Source: Rhynchopus sp. YZ270_cl-10 (taxonomy: Eukaryota; Euglenozoa; Diplonemea; Diplonemida; Diplonemidae). Taken from it: 64,000 nt of DNA. The notes beneath the pieces were generated by a model. That model saw only the letters and a list, made by a program, of their open reading frames with translations. It searched no databases and was not told the DNA's origin. The DNA is taken from positions 930,001 through 994,000 of the forward strand of contig OZ037883.1 of assembly GCA_964035575.1 (NCBI GenBank), written 5' to 3'. The translations under genes were made by a program, and so were the position numbers. Shown here in pieces: positions 15,001-27,640 of the stretch (its first letter is position 1; each line of letters starts with the position of its first letter).

Positions 15001-18000
15001 TCCTTTCATACGCATCAAAACGGCGCGTTTAGAAGCGATGCTTTCATACGCATCAAAACGGCGCGTTTAGAAGCGATGCTTTCATACGCATCAAAACGGC
15101 ACGTTTAGAAGCGTTCCTTTCATACGCATCAAAACGGCGCGTTTAGAAGCGATGCTTTCATACGCATCAAAACGGCACGTTTAGAAGCGTTCCTTTCATA
15201 CGCATCAAAACGGCACGTTTAGAAGCGTTCCTTTCATACGCATCAAAATGGCGCGTTCAGAAGCGATGCTTTCATACGCATCAAAACGGCACGTTTAGAA
15301 GCGTTCCTTTCATACGCATCAAAACGGCGCGTTTAGAAGCGATGCTTTCATACGCATCAAAACGGCGCGTTCAGAAGCGTTCCTTTCATACGCATCAAAA
15401 CGGCGCGTTTAGAAGCGATGCTTTCATACGCATCAAAACGGCACGTTTAGAAGCGTTCCTTTCATACGCATCAAAACGGCACGTTTAGAAGCGTTCCTTT
15501 CATACGCATCAAAATGGCGCGTTTAGAAGCGATGCTTTCATACGCATCAAAACGGCACGTTTAGAAGCGTTCCTTTCATACGCATCAAAACGGCGCGTTT
15601 AGAAGCGATGCTTTCATACGCATCAAAACGGCGCGTTCAGAAGCGATGCTTTCATACGCATCAAAACGGCGCGTTCAGAAGCGTTCCTTTCATACGCATC
15701 AAAACGGCGCGTTTAGAAGCGATGCTTTCATACGCATCAAAACGGCACGTTTAGAAGCGTTCCTTTCATACGCATCAAAACGGCGCGTTTAGAAGCGATG
15801 CTTTCATACGCATCAAAACGGCGCGTTTAGAAGCGATGCTTTCATACGCATCAAAACGGCACGTTTAGAAGCGATGCTTTCATACGCATCAAAACGGCAC
15901 GTTTAGAAGCGTTCCTTTCATACGCATCAAAATGGCGCGTTCAGAAGCGATGCTTTCATACGCATCAAAACGGCGCGTTTAGAAGCGATGCTTTCATACG
16001 CATCAAAACGGCACGTTTAGAAGCGTTCCTTTCATACGCATCAAAACGGCGCGTTTAGAAGCGATGCTTTCATACGCATCAAAACGGCACGTTTAGAAGC
16101 GTTCCTTTCATACGCATCAAAACGGCGCGTTTAGAAGCGATGCTTTCATACGCATCAAAACGGCACGTTCAGAAGCGATGCTTTCATACGCATCAAAACG
16201 GCGCGTTTAGAAGCGTTCCTTTCATACGCATCAAAACGGCGCGTTCAGAAGCGTTCCTTTCATACGCATCAAAATGGCGCGTTCAGAAGCGATGCTTTAA
16301 TACGCATCAAAACGCCACGTTTAGAAGCGTTCCTTTCATACGCATCAAAACGGCGCGTTTAGAAGCGTTCCTTTCATACGCATCAAAATGGCGCGTTCAG
16401 AAGCGATGCTTTCATACGCATCAAAACGGCACGTTTAGAAGCGATGCTTTCATACGCATCAAAACGGCACGTTTAGAAGCGTTCCTTTCATACGCATCAA
16501 AACGGCACGTTTAGAAGCGTTCCTTTCATACGCATCAAAATGGCGCGTTCAGAAGCGATGCTTTCATACGCATCAAAACGGCACGTTTAGAAGCGTTCCT
16601 TTCATACGCATCAAAACGGCGCGTTTAGAAGCGATGCTTTCATACGCATCAAAACGGCACGTTTAGAAGCGTTCCTTTCATACGCATCAAAACGGCACGT
16701 TTAGAAGCGTTCCTTTCATACGCATCAAAATGGCGCGTTTAGAAGCGATGCTTTCATACGCATCAAAACGGCACGTTTAGAAGCGTTCCTTTCATACGCA
16801 TCAAAACGGCGCGTTTAGAAGCGATGCTTTCATACGCATCAAAACGGCACGTTTAGAAGCGTTCCTTTCATACGCATCAAAATGGCGCGTTTAGAAGCGA
16901 TGCTTTCATACGCATCAAAACGGCACGTTTAGAAGCGTTCCTTTCATACGCATCAAAATGGCGCGTTCAGAAGCGATGCTTTCATACGCATCAAAACGGC
17001 ACGTTTAGAAGCGTTCCTTTCATACGCATCAAAACTGCGCGTTTAGAAGCGTTCCTTTCATACGCATCAAAACGGCACGTTTAGAAGCGATGCTTTCATA
17101 CGCATCAAAACGGCGCGTTTAGAAGCGTTCCTTTCATACGCATCAAAACGGCACGTTTAGAAGCGTTCCTTTCATACGCATCAAAACGGCGCGTTTAGAA
17201 GCGTTCCTTTCATACGCATCAAAACGGCACGTTTAGAAGCGTTCCTTTCATACGCATCAAAACGGCACGTTTAGAAGCGATGCTTTCATACGCATCAAAA
17301 CGGCACGTTTAGAAGCGTTCCTTTCATACGCATCAAAACGGCGCGTTTAGAAGCGATGCTTTCATACGCATCAAAACGGCGCGTTTAGAAGCGATGCTTT
17401 CATACGCATCAAAACGGCACGTTTAGAAGCGTTCCTTTCATACGCATCAAAACGGCGCGTTTAGAAGCGATGCTTTCATACGCATCAAAACGGCGCGTTT
17501 AGAAGCGATGCTTTCATACGCATCAAAACGGCACGTTTAGAAGCGTTCCTTTCATACGCATCAAAACGGCACGTTTAGAAGCGATGCTTTCATACGCATC
17601 AAAACGGCACGTTTAGAAGCGTTCCTTTCATACGCATCAAAACGGCGCGTTTAGAAGCGATGCTTTCATACGCATCAAAACGGCACGTTCAGAAGCGATG
17701 CTTTCATACGCATCAAAACGGCGCGTTTAGAAGCGTTCCTTTCATACGCATCAAAACGGCGCGTTCAGAAGCGTTCCTTTCATACGCATCAAAATGGCGC
17801 GTTCAGAAGCGATGCTTTAATACGCATCAAAACGCCACGTTTAGAAGCGTTCCTTTCATACGCATCAAAACGGCGCGTTTAGAAGCGTTCCTTTCATACG
17901 CATCAAAATGGCGCGTTCAGAAGCGATGCTTTCATACGCATCAAAACGGCGCGTTTAGAAGCGATGCTTTCATACGCATCAAAACGGCACGTTTAGAAGC

Positions 18001-21000
18001 GTTCCTTTCATACGCATCAAAACGGCGCGTTTAGAAGCGATGCTTTCATACGCATCAAAACGGCACGTTTAGAAGCGTTCCTTTCATACGCATCAAAACG
18101 GCGCGTTTAGAAGCGATGCTTTCATACGCATCAAAACGGCACGTTTAGAAGCGTTCCTTTCATACGCATCAAAACGGCGCGTTTAGAAGCGATGCTTTCA
18201 TACGCATCAAAACGGCACGTTTAGAAGCGTTCCTTTCATACGCATCAAAACGGCACGTTTAGAAGCGTTCCTTTCATACGCATCAAAATGGCGCGTTCAG
18301 AAGCGATGCTTTCATACGCATCAAAACGGCACGTTTAGAAGCGTTCCTTTCATACGCATCAAAACGGCGCGTTTAGAAGCGATGCTTTCATACGCATCAA
18401 AACGGCACGTTTAGAAGCGTTCCTTTCATACGCATCAAAACGGCACGTTTAGAAGCGTTCCTTTCATACGCATCAAAATGGCGCGTTCAGAAGCGATGCT
18501 TTCATACGCATCAAAACGGCACGTTTAGAAGCGTTCCTTTCATACGCATCAAAACGGCGCGTTTAGAAGCGATGCTTTCATACGCATCAAAACGGCGCGT
18601 TCAGAAGCGATGCTTTCATACGCATCAAAACGGCGCGTTCAGAAGCGTTCCTTTCATACGCATCAAAACGGCGCGTTTAGAAGCGATGCTTTCATACGCA
18701 TCAAAACGGCACGTTTAGAAGCGTTCCTTTCATACGCATCAAAACGGCGCGTTTAGAAGCGATGCTTTCATACGCATCAAAACGGCGCGTTTAGAAGCGA
18801 TGCTTTCATACGCATCAAAACGGCACGTTTAGAAGCGTTCCTTTCATACGCATCAAAACGGCGCGTTTAGAAGCGATGCTTTCATACGCATCAAAACGGC
18901 ACGTTTAGAAGCGTTCCTTTCATACGCATCAAAACGGCACGTTTAGAAGCGTTCCTTTCATACGCATCAAAATGGCGCGTTCAGAAGCGATGCTTTCATA
19001 CGCATCAAAACGGCACGTTTAGAAGCGTTCCTTTCATACGCATCAAAACGGCGCGTTTAGAAGCGATGCTTTCATACGCATCAAAACGGCACGTTTAGAA
19101 GCGTTCCTTTCATACGCATCAAAACGGCACGTTTAGAAGCGTTCCTTTCATACGCATCAAAATGGCGCGTTCAGAAGCGATGCTTTCATACGCATCAAAA
19201 CGGCACGTTTAGAAGCGTTCCTTTCATACGCATCAAAACGGCGCGTTTAGAAGCGATGCTTTCATACGCATCAAAACGGCGCGTTCAGAAGCGATGCTTT
19301 CATACGCATCAAAACGGCGCGTTCAGAAGCGTTCCTTTCATACGCATCAAAACGGCGCGTTTAGAAGCGATGCTTTCATACGCATCAAAACGGCACGTTT
19401 AGAAGCGTTCCTTTCATACGCATCAAAACGGCGCGTTTAGAAGCGATGCTTTCATACGCATCAAAACGGCGCGTTTAGAAGCGATGCTTTCATACGCATC
19501 AAAACGGCACGTTTAGAAGCGTTCCTTTCATACGCATCAAAACGGCACGTTTAGAAGCGATGCTTTCATACGCATCAAAACGGCACGTTTAGAAGCGTTC
19601 CTTTCATACGCATCAAAATGGCGCGTTCAGAAGCGATGCTTTCATACGCATCAAAACGGCGCGTTTAGAAGCGATGCTTTCATACGCATCAAAACGGCAC
19701 GTTTAGAAGCGTTCCTTTCATACGCATCAAAACGGCGCGTTTAGAAGCGATGCTTTCATACGCATCAAAACGGCACGTTTAGAAGCGTTCCTTTCATACG
19801 CATCAAAACGGCGCGTTTAGAAGCGATGCTTTCATACGCATCAAAACGGCACGTTCAGAAGCGATGCTTTCATACGCATCAAAACGGCGCGTTTAGAAGC
19901 GTTCCTTTCATACGCATCAAAACGGCGCGTTCAGAAGCGTTCCTTTCATACGCATCAAAATGGCGCGTTCAGAAGCGATGCTTTAATACGCATCAAAACG
20001 CCACGTTTAGAAGCGTTCCTTTCATACGCATCAAAACGGCGCGTTTAGAAGCGTTCCTTTCATACGCATCAAAATGGCGCGTTCAGAAGCGATGCTTTCA
20101 TACGCATCAAAACGGCGCGTTTAGAAGCGATGCTTTCATACGCATCAAAACGGCACGTTTAGAAGCGTTCCTTTCATACGCATCAAAACGGCGCGTTTAG
20201 AAGCGATGCTTTCATACGCATCAAAACGGCGCGTTTAGAAGCGATGCTTTCATACGCATCAAAACGGCACGTTTAGAAGCGTTCCTTTCATACGCATCAA
20301 AACGGCGCGTTTAGAAGCGATGCTTTCATACGCATCAAAATGGCGCGTTCAGAAGCGATGCTTTCATACGCATCAAAACGGCACGTTTAGAAGCGTTCCT
20401 TTCATACGCATCAAAACGGCACGTTTAGAAGCGTTCCTTTCATACGCATCAAAACGGCGCGTTCAGAAGCGTTCCTTTCATACGCATCAAAATGGCGCGT
20501 TCAGAAGCGATGCTTTAATACGCATCAAAACGCCACGTTTAGAAGCGTTCCTTTCATACGCATCAAAACGGCGCGTTTAGAAGCGTTCCTTTCATACGCA
20601 TCAAAATGGCGCGTTCAGAAGCGATGCTTTCATACGCATCAAAACGGCGCGTTTAGAAGCGATGCTTTCATACGCATCAAAACGGCACGTTTAGAAGCGT
20701 TCCTTTCATACGCATCAAAACGGCACGTTTAGAAGCGTTCCTTTCATACGCATCAAAACGGCGCGTTTAGAAGCGTTCCTTTCATACGCATCAAAACGGC
20801 GCGTTTAGAAGCGATGCTTTCATACGCATCAAAACGGCACGTTTAGAAGCGTTCCTTTCATACGCATCAAAACGGCGCGTTTAGAAGCGATGCTTTCATA
20901 CGCATCAAAACGGCACGTTTAGAAGCGTTCCTTTCATACGCATCAAAATGGCGCGTTTAGAAGCGTTCCTTTCATACGCATCAAAACGGCACGTTTAGAA

Positions 21001-24000
21001 GCGTTCCTTTCATACGCATCAAAATGGCGCGTTCAGAAGCGATGCTTTCATACGCATCAAAACGGCACGTTTAGAAGCGTTCCTTTCATACGCATCAAAA
21101 CGGCGCGTTTAGAAGCGATGCTTTCATACGCATCAAAACGGCGCGTTTAGAAGCGATGCTTTCATACGCATCAAAACGGCACGTTTAGAAGCGTTCCTTT
21201 CATACGCATCAAAACGGCGCGTTTAGAAGCGATGCTTTCATACGCATCAAAACGGCACGTTTAGAAGCGTTCCTTTCATACGCATCAAAACGGCACGTTT
21301 AGAAGCGTTCCTTTCATACGCATCAAAATGGCGCGTTCAGAAGCGATGCTTTCATACGCATCAAAACGGCACGTTTAGAAGCGTTCCTTTCATACGCATC
21401 AAAACGGCGCGTTTAGAAGCGATGCTTTCATACGCATCAAAACGGCACGTTTAGAAGCGTTCCTTTCATACGCATCAAAACGGCGCGTTTAGAAGCGATG
21501 CTTTCATACGCATCAAAACGGCGCGTTCAGAAGCGATGCTTTCATACGCATCAAAACGGCGCGTTCAGAAGCGTTCCTTTCATACGCATCAAAACGGCGC
21601 GTTTAGAAGCGATGCTTTCATACGCATCAAAACGGCACGTTTAGAAGCGTTCCTTTCATACGCATCAAAACGGCGCGTTTAGAAGCGATGCTTTCATACG
21701 CATCAAAACGGCGCGTTTAGAAGCGATGCTTTCATACGCATCAAAACGGCACGTTTAGAAGCGTTCCTTTCATACGCATCAAAACGGCACGTTTAGAAGC
21801 GATGCTTTCATACGCATCAAAACGGCACGTTTAGAAGCGTTCCTTTCATACGCATCAAAATGGCGCGTTCAGAAGCGATGCTTTCATACGCATCAAAACG
21901 GCGCGTTTAGAAGCGATGCTTTCATACGCATCAAAACGGCACGTTTAGAAGCGTTCCTTTCATACGCATCAAAACGGCGCGTTTAGAAGCGATGCTTTCA
22001 TACGCATCAAAACGGCACGTTTAGAAGCGTTCCTTTCATACGCATCAAAACGGCGCGTTTAGAAGCGATGCTTTCATACGCATCAAAACGGCACGTTCAG
22101 AAGCGATGCTTTCATACGCATCAAAACGGCGCGTTTAGAAGCGTTCCTTTCATACGCATCAAAACGGCGCGTTCAGAAGCGTTCCTTTCATACGCATCAA
22201 AATGGCGCGTTCAGAAGCGATGCTTTAATACGCATCAAAACGCCACGTTTAGAAGCGTTCCTTTCATACGCATCAAAACGGCGCGTTTAGAAGCGTTCCT
22301 TTCATACGCATCAAAATGGCGCGTTCAGAAGCGATGCTTTCATACGCATCAAAACGGCGCGTTTAGAAGCGATGCTTTCATACGCATCAAAACGGCACGT
22401 TTAGAAGCGTTCCTTTCATACGCATCAAAACGGCGCGTTTAGAAGCGATGCTTTCATACGCATCAAAACGGCGCGTTTAGAAGCGATGCTTTCATACGCA
22501 TCAAAACGGCACGTTTAGAAGCGTTCCTTTCATACGCATCAAAACGGCGCGTTTAGAAGCGATGCTTTCATACGCATCAAAATGGCGCGTTCAGAAGCGA
22601 TGCTTTCATACGCATCAAAACGGCACGTTTAGAAGCGTTCCTTTCATACGCATCAAAACGGCGCGTTTAGAAGCGATGCTTTCATACGCATCAAAACGGC
22701 ACGTTTAGAAGCGTTCCTTTCATACGCATCAAAATGGCGCGTTTAGAAGCGATGCTTTCATACGCATCAAAACGGCACGTTTAGAAGCGTTCCTTTCATA
22801 CGCATCAAAATGGCGCGTTCAGAAGCGATGCTTTCATACGCATCAAAACGGCACGTTTAGAAGCGTTCCTTTCATACGCATCAAAACGGCGCGTTTAGAA
22901 GCGTTCCTTTCATACGCATCAAAACGGCACGTTTAGAAGCGATGCTTTCATACGCATCAAAACGGCGCGTTTAGAAGCGTTCCTTTCATACGCATCAAAA
23001 CGGCGCGTTTAGAAGCGTTCCTTTCATACGCATCAAAACGGCACGTTTAGAAGCGATGCTTTCATACGCATCAAAACGGCACGTTTAGAAGCGTTCCTTT
23101 CATACGCATCAAAACGGCACGTTTAGAAGCGATGCTTTCATACGCATCAAAACGGCACGTTTAGAAGCGTTCCTTTCATACGCATCAAAACGGCGCGTTT
23201 AGAAGCGATGCTTTCATACGCATCAAAACGGCGCGTTTAGAAGCGATGCTTTCATACGCATCAAAACGGCACGTTTAGAAGCGTTCCTTTCATACGCATC
23301 AAAACGGCGCGTTTAGAAGCGATGCTTTCATACGCATCAAAACGGCACGTTTAGAAGCGTTCCTTTCATACGCATCAAAACGGCGCGTTTAGAAGCGATG
23401 CTTTCATACGCATCAAAACGGCACGTTCAGAAGCGATGCTTTCATACGCATCAAAACGGCGCGTTTAGAAGCGTTCCTTTCATACGCATCAAAACGGCGC
23501 GTTCAGAAGCGTTCCTTTCATACGCATCAAAATGGCGCGTTCAGAAGCGATGCTTTAATACGCATCAAAACGCCACGTTTAGAAGCGTTCCTTTCATACG
23601 CATCAAAACGGCGCGTTTAGAAGCGTTCCTTTCATACGCATCAAAATGGCGCGTTCAGAAGCGATGCTTTCATACGCATCAAAACGGCGCGTTTAGAAGC
23701 GATGCTTTCATACGCATCAAAACGGCACGTTTAGAAGCGTTCCTTTCATACGCATCAAAACGGCACGTTTAGAAGCGTTCCTTTCATACGCATCAAAACG
23801 GCGCGTTTAGAAGCGTTCCTTTCATACGCATCAAAACGGCGCGTTTAGAAGCGATGCTTTCATACGCATCAAAACGGCACGTTTAGAAGCGTTCCTTTCA
23901 TACGCATCAAAACGGCGCGTTTAGAAGCGATGCTTTCATACGCATCAAAACGGCACGTTTAGAAGCGTTCCTTTCATACGCATCAAAATGGCGCGTTTAG

Positions 24001-25963
24001 AAGCGTTCCTTTCATACGCATCAAAACGGCACGTTTAGAAGCGTTCCTTTCATACGCATCAAAATGGCGCGTTCAGAAGCGATGCTTTCATACGCATCAA
24101 AACGGCACGTTTAGAAGCGTTCCTTTCATACGCATCAAAACGGCGCGTTTAGAAGCGATGCTTTCATACGCATCAAAACGGCGCGTTTAGAAGCGATGCT
24201 TTCATACGCATCAAAACGGCACGTTTAGAAGCGTTCCTTTCATACGCATCAAAACGGCACGTTTAGAAGCGTTCCTTTCATACGCATCAAAACGGCGCGT
24301 TTAGAAGCGATGCTTTCATACGCATCAAAATGGCGCGTTTAGAAGCGATGCTTTCGTACGCATCAAAACGACGCGTTCAGAAGCGTTCCTTTCATACGCA
24401 TCAAAACGGCGCGTTTAGAAGCGATGCTTTCATACGCATCAAAACGGCGCGTTCAGAAGCGTTCCTTTCATACGCATCAAAACGGCGCGTTTAGAAGCGA
24501 TGCTTTCATACGCATCAAAACGGCGCGTTCAGAAGCGTTCCTTTCATACGCATCAAAACGGCACGTTTAGAAGCGTTCCTTTCATACGCATCAAAATGGC
24601 GCGTTTAGAAGCGTTCCTTTCATACGCATCAAAACGGCACGTTTAGAAGCGTTCCTTTCATACGCATCAAAATGGCGCGTTCAGAAGCGATGCTTTCATA
24701 CGCATCAAAACGGCGCGTTTAGAAGCGATGCTTTCATACGCATCAAAACGGCGCGTTCAGAAGCGTTCCTTTCATACGCATCAAAACGGCGCGTTCAGAA
24801 GCGATGCTTTCATACGCATCAAAATGGCGCGTTCAGAAGCGATGCTTTCATACGCATCAAAACGACGCGTTCAGAAGCGTTCCTTTCATACGCATCAAAA
24901 CGGCGCGTTCAGAAGCGTTCCTTTCATACGCATCAAAATGGCGCGTTCAGAAGCGATGCTTTCATACGCATCAAAACGGCACGTTTAGAAGCGTTCCTTT
25001 CATACGCATCAAAATGGCGCGTTTAGAAGCGATGCTTTCATACGCATCAAAACGGCACGTTTAGAAGCGTTCCTTTCATACGCATCAAAATGGCGCGTTC
25101 AGAAGCGATGCTTTCATACGCATCAAAACGGCACGTTTAGAAGCGATGCTTTCATACGCATCAAAACGGCACGTTTAGAAGCGATGCTTTCATACGCATC
25201 AAAACGGCACGTTTAGAAGCGTTCCTTTCATACGCATCAAAATGGCGCGTTCAGAAGCGATGCTTTCATACGCATCAAAACGGCACGTTTAGAAGCGATG
25301 CTTTCATACGCATCAAAACGGCACGTTTAGAAGCGTTCCTTTCATACGCATCAAAACGGCACGTTTAGAAGCGTTCCTTTCATACGCATCAAAATGGCGC
25401 GTTCAGAAGCGATGCTTTCATACGCATCAAAACGGCACGTTTAGAAGCGATGCTTTCATACGCATCAAAACGGCACGTTTAGAAGCGTTCCTTTCATACG
25501 CATCAAAACGGCACGTTTAGAAGCGTTCCTTTCATACGCATCAAAACGGCGCGTTTAGAAGCGATGCTTTCATACGCATCAAAACGGCACGTTTAGAAGC
25601 GTTCCTTTCATACGCATCAAAATGGCGCGTTTAGAAGCGATGCTTTCATACGCATCAAAACGGCACGTTTAGAAGCGTTCCTTTCATACGCATCAAAACG
25701 GCACGTTTAGAAGCGTTCCTTTCATACGCATCAAAATGGCGCGTTCAGAAGCGATGCTTTCATACGCATCAAAACGGCACGTTTAGAAGCGTTCCTTTCA
25801 TACGCATCAAAACGGCGCGTTTAGAAGCGATGCTTTCATACGCATCAAAACGGCGCGTTTAGAAGCGATGCTTTCATACGCATCAAAACGGCACGTTTAG
25901 AAGCGTTCCTTTCATACGCATCAAAACGGCGCGTTTAGAAGCGATGCTTTCATACGCATCAAA
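1..25963. repeat. 38-bp satellite array, about 683 units
   Basis: Tandem 38-bp units beginning CGCATCAAAA and ending GCTTTCATA. A unit starts at base 1 and another at 25955, exactly 683 x 38 bases later, so there is no net insertion or deletion across the array. Most variation is two-state at a few positions: unit base 11 (C/T), base 15 (G/A), base 20 (T/C) and the block GATGC/GTTCC at bases 28-32. The unit has nested dyad symmetry: GCATC pairs with GATGC, and inside it AAACG pairs with CGTTT around a 3-base loop. The array is cut by the left window edge and stops mid-unit at AAAGGGCGC on the right. Rare private variants (for example near 1216, 14374, 17035, 24356) are single, while variants become denser near the right edge. 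It is likely centromeric, subtelomeric or other structural satellite; no telomere repeat is visible. Confidence 0.98.
1706..23580. repeat. Higher-order blocks in the satellite, marked by a double-variant unit
   Basis: A rare junction with TTTAATA instead of TTTCATA, followed by CGCCACG instead of CGGCACG, occurs 11 times: near 1701, 3601, 4741, 11467, 13975, 16293, 17813, 19979, 20511, 22221 and 23551. The spacings are 50, 30, 177, 66, 61, 40, 57, 14, 45 and 35 units, all whole multiples of 38 bp. About ten units around most of these markers are also the same, so multi-unit blocks were copied recently by unequal exchange or conversion. The irregular spacing argues against one fixed higher-order period. 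Confidence 0.85.
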
Positions 25964-26090
25964 GGGCGCTGATAGGGCTAAGGAGTATTTTTTTTGTTGG
26001 TAGGGTAGAGAAGGGTGATAGGGTGGTAGCAACCTTAAAACATATGCGCAGTGTGTTTAGGAATACCGTAAAAAGAATTATTCTGGGCCG

Positions 26091-26140
26091 GAATAAAACT
26101 GGAACACCCCAAAAAATCCTCGATTGTTCCAGTTTTGTTC
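26091..26140 (+). other. 16-bp inverted repeat (hairpin) upstream of gene 1
   Basis: GAATAAAACTGGAACA at 26091-26106 pairs with TGTTCCAGTTTTGTTC at 26125-26140, with one G-T wobble and an 18-base loop. It lies about 380 bp upstream of the gene 1 start and 130 bp from the end of the satellite. It could be a small palindromic insertion or an RNA/DNA structural signal. Confidence 0.75.
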
Positions 26141-26394
26141 TGCACCAGCATTGTTTTGGGGGGGTTTCCGTGCCTTGTCAAAAAAAAAAAACGAGGAGTG
26201 CGTGGGACGACAAAGAGAACACCTTGTTTCTATTTTTTTCAATAAAATGCCACAAAACGCACTCGATGATCCCTTTTGTCATCCCCCTTTTGTCTACTTC
26301 CCACCATCATAATCCAACAACAGATATCAGCAAAACCCCCAACACAAACAAAAGAGAGCCTTCTTTGTCTACAGCTTTTTGTGTACCCCACCTT

Positions 26395-26473
26395 CCTTTT
26401 CTTGATTCTTCTTTGCTTTTTCACCCTCCCCTCTCTTTTTTTATTAAACTTTTACCCTAAGTTTATCGTTTCA
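26395..26473 (+). promoter_or_regulatory. Candidate trans-splice acceptor for gene 1
   Basis: A T/C-rich tract is followed by TAAG (26457-26460) and TTTCAG (to 26473). The next ATG downstream is the gene 1 start, giving a 5' UTR of about 50-60 nt. The layout matches kinetoplastid pyrimidine tract plus AG acceptors, but no spliced-leader sequence is present to confirm it. Confidence 0.45.
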
Positions 26474-26522
26474 GTCTTTCACTTCTCCTTTTTCCACCGT
26501 TTTTTTTTTTAAACTTAAAACA

Positions 26523-27485
26523 ATGGTGAACACAGAGACCCGTACCGCAGTGCCGGCTACCGGTTTCAAGAAGGGTCACATGAACCGCTACAACAACACG
26601 ACTTACAACACTAACAACACCCAGAACAAGAAGGCCTTCAAGGGCAAGGGGAGGTTCAACACCAGTGGCCAGGCACACACCACCGGCGTGCCTCTGAACG
26701 TCGAGCCACAGAAGGCACAGACATCCGACGCCTCCGCCGAGTCTCTGAACGGATACGACCTGTGGATGCGTGCCGTGGCTGAGTCAAACCAGGCGCCCAC
26801 ATCACCTATCGTCTACGCCTCTGTTGTGGGTGAGCCTGCGTCCGGCCACCTCACTCGCACGCCCAGCAGCGCGACTGTGCACACCACACCTAGCACGGGC
26901 ACCCCGCTGACACGTGGCAATTCTGAGATGTCTTCCCTGAGTGGGTATGCAACAAGCTCGATGTGCTCGCACAACTCGCCCGGAGAGTTTGAGCAGGACG
27001 GTGTGTGGGGGCAGCGCTGTGTGCAGGTGCAGCCTATGCAGCAGGTGCCTGTCCCTATGTACGCGCCGATGCAGATGGGTGGGCACTACAACTATGCGTA
27101 CCCGCAGCCGCAGGTTGTGCCGCAGCCGCAGTCGCACCAGTTCGACCCCTATTCGTATGTGTCGCTGCGCACGTCTGTATGCAGCGAGGTGCCGCTGGCT
27201 GTGGGGTCATGCGGCAGCAGCGAGGCAGATGTGAGCCACACGAAGCCACAGGAGAGCCATGAGGAGAACACGCGACGTGGACGCGCCGCAGCCAGGTCAG
27301 GCATGACCTCCGACAGCGACGATGTCGACAGCGACCGGAGAAGGGGCACACCCCGCAGCCACAGCGCCGACAGCTTCAGCAGCGGAGACGACTCGTGTGT
27401 GGAGGCAGCGCCCTTCGCCCTGCTCAGCACTGTGACAAGGATCACACGCACAGCGTCGGCACCTCCTGCGATCAGCCGTGAATGA
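26523..27485 (+). CDS. Low-complexity N/Q/P/S-rich protein, possible RNA-regulation factor
   Basis: A 320-aa open frame from ATG to TGA with strong GC-rich third positions, quite unlike the AT-rich flanks, so it is very likely real. I do not recognise the family. Residues 16-46 are basic and Asn-rich (KKGHMNRYNN, NKKAFKGKGRF). Residues 78-90 (YDLWMRAVAESNQ) look like a short ordered motif. Residues 110-150 are Ser/Thr-rich with several T-P or S-P sites. Residues 168-212 are rich in Met, Gln, Pro and Tyr and include FDPYSY. Residues 250-295 are Arg/Ser/Asp-rich. There is no signal peptide or membrane segment. The composition resembles disordered mRNA-binding or granule proteins of kinetoplastids. 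FDPY is only loosely like the H-x-PY motif used to recruit MKT1 there, which is a weak inference. The ATG was chosen because it is the first one after the acceptor-like AG and codon bias starts there. Confidence 0.85.
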   Translation: MVNTETRTAVPATGFKKGHMNRYNNTTYNTNNTQNKKAFKGKGRFNTSGQAHTTGVPLNVEPQKAQTSDASAESLNGYDLWMRAVAESNQAPTSPIVYASVVGEPASGHLTRTPSSATVHTTPSTGTPLTRGNSEMSSLSGYATSSMCSHNSPGEFEQDGVWGQRCVQVQPMQQVPVPMYAPMQMGGHYNYAYPQPQVVPQPQSHQFDPYSYVSLRTSVCSEVPLAVGSCGSSEADVSHTKPQESHEENTRRGRAAARSGMTSDSDDVDSDRRRGTPRSHSADSFSSGDDSCVEAAPFALLSTVTRITRTASAPPAISRE

Positions 27486-27587
27486 AGCGTTGACGGAGAC
27501 TGCCATGGCAACTGACAAAAATACTTTGACTAATACTTAAAAAAGGGTGTGGTCGGAGAGGTGGGAAATATTATTTAAAAAGAGGAG

Positions 27588-27640
27588 CACGACGCCACAT
27601 GTCATCGTTTTTACCATGTCATATAGCATGTGGCGTCGTG
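27588..27640 (+). other. Perfect 14-bp hairpin downstream of gene 1
   Basis: CACGACGCCACATG (27588-27601) is the exact reverse complement of CATGTGGCGTCGTG (27627-27640), with a 25-base loop and a T-run soon after. It lies about 100 bp past the stop codon, so it could sit in the 3' UTR as a processing or stability element, or be a tiny palindromic insertion. Confidence 0.8.

Larger units (their letters stand above)
25964..26522. other. Satellite-to-gene junction and 5' region of gene 1
   Basis: The array gives way abruptly to unique DNA. This stretch holds a hairpin (26091-26140), several T and A runs, and the pyrimidine tract described separately. No open reading frame here looks coding; the longest one is built from pyrimidine-tract codons. 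Confidence 0.6.

Noticed and set aside
180-25064. Many 86- and 124-aa open frames in the satellite
   Set aside because: They are the 38-bp unit read through three phases; a frame opens wherever the TTCAG variant replaces TTTAG. No start context, splice signal or codon bias supports coding.
1-25963. CRISPR array
   Set aside because: Units abut with no spacers, variation is shared between units, and the genome is eukaryotic in style.
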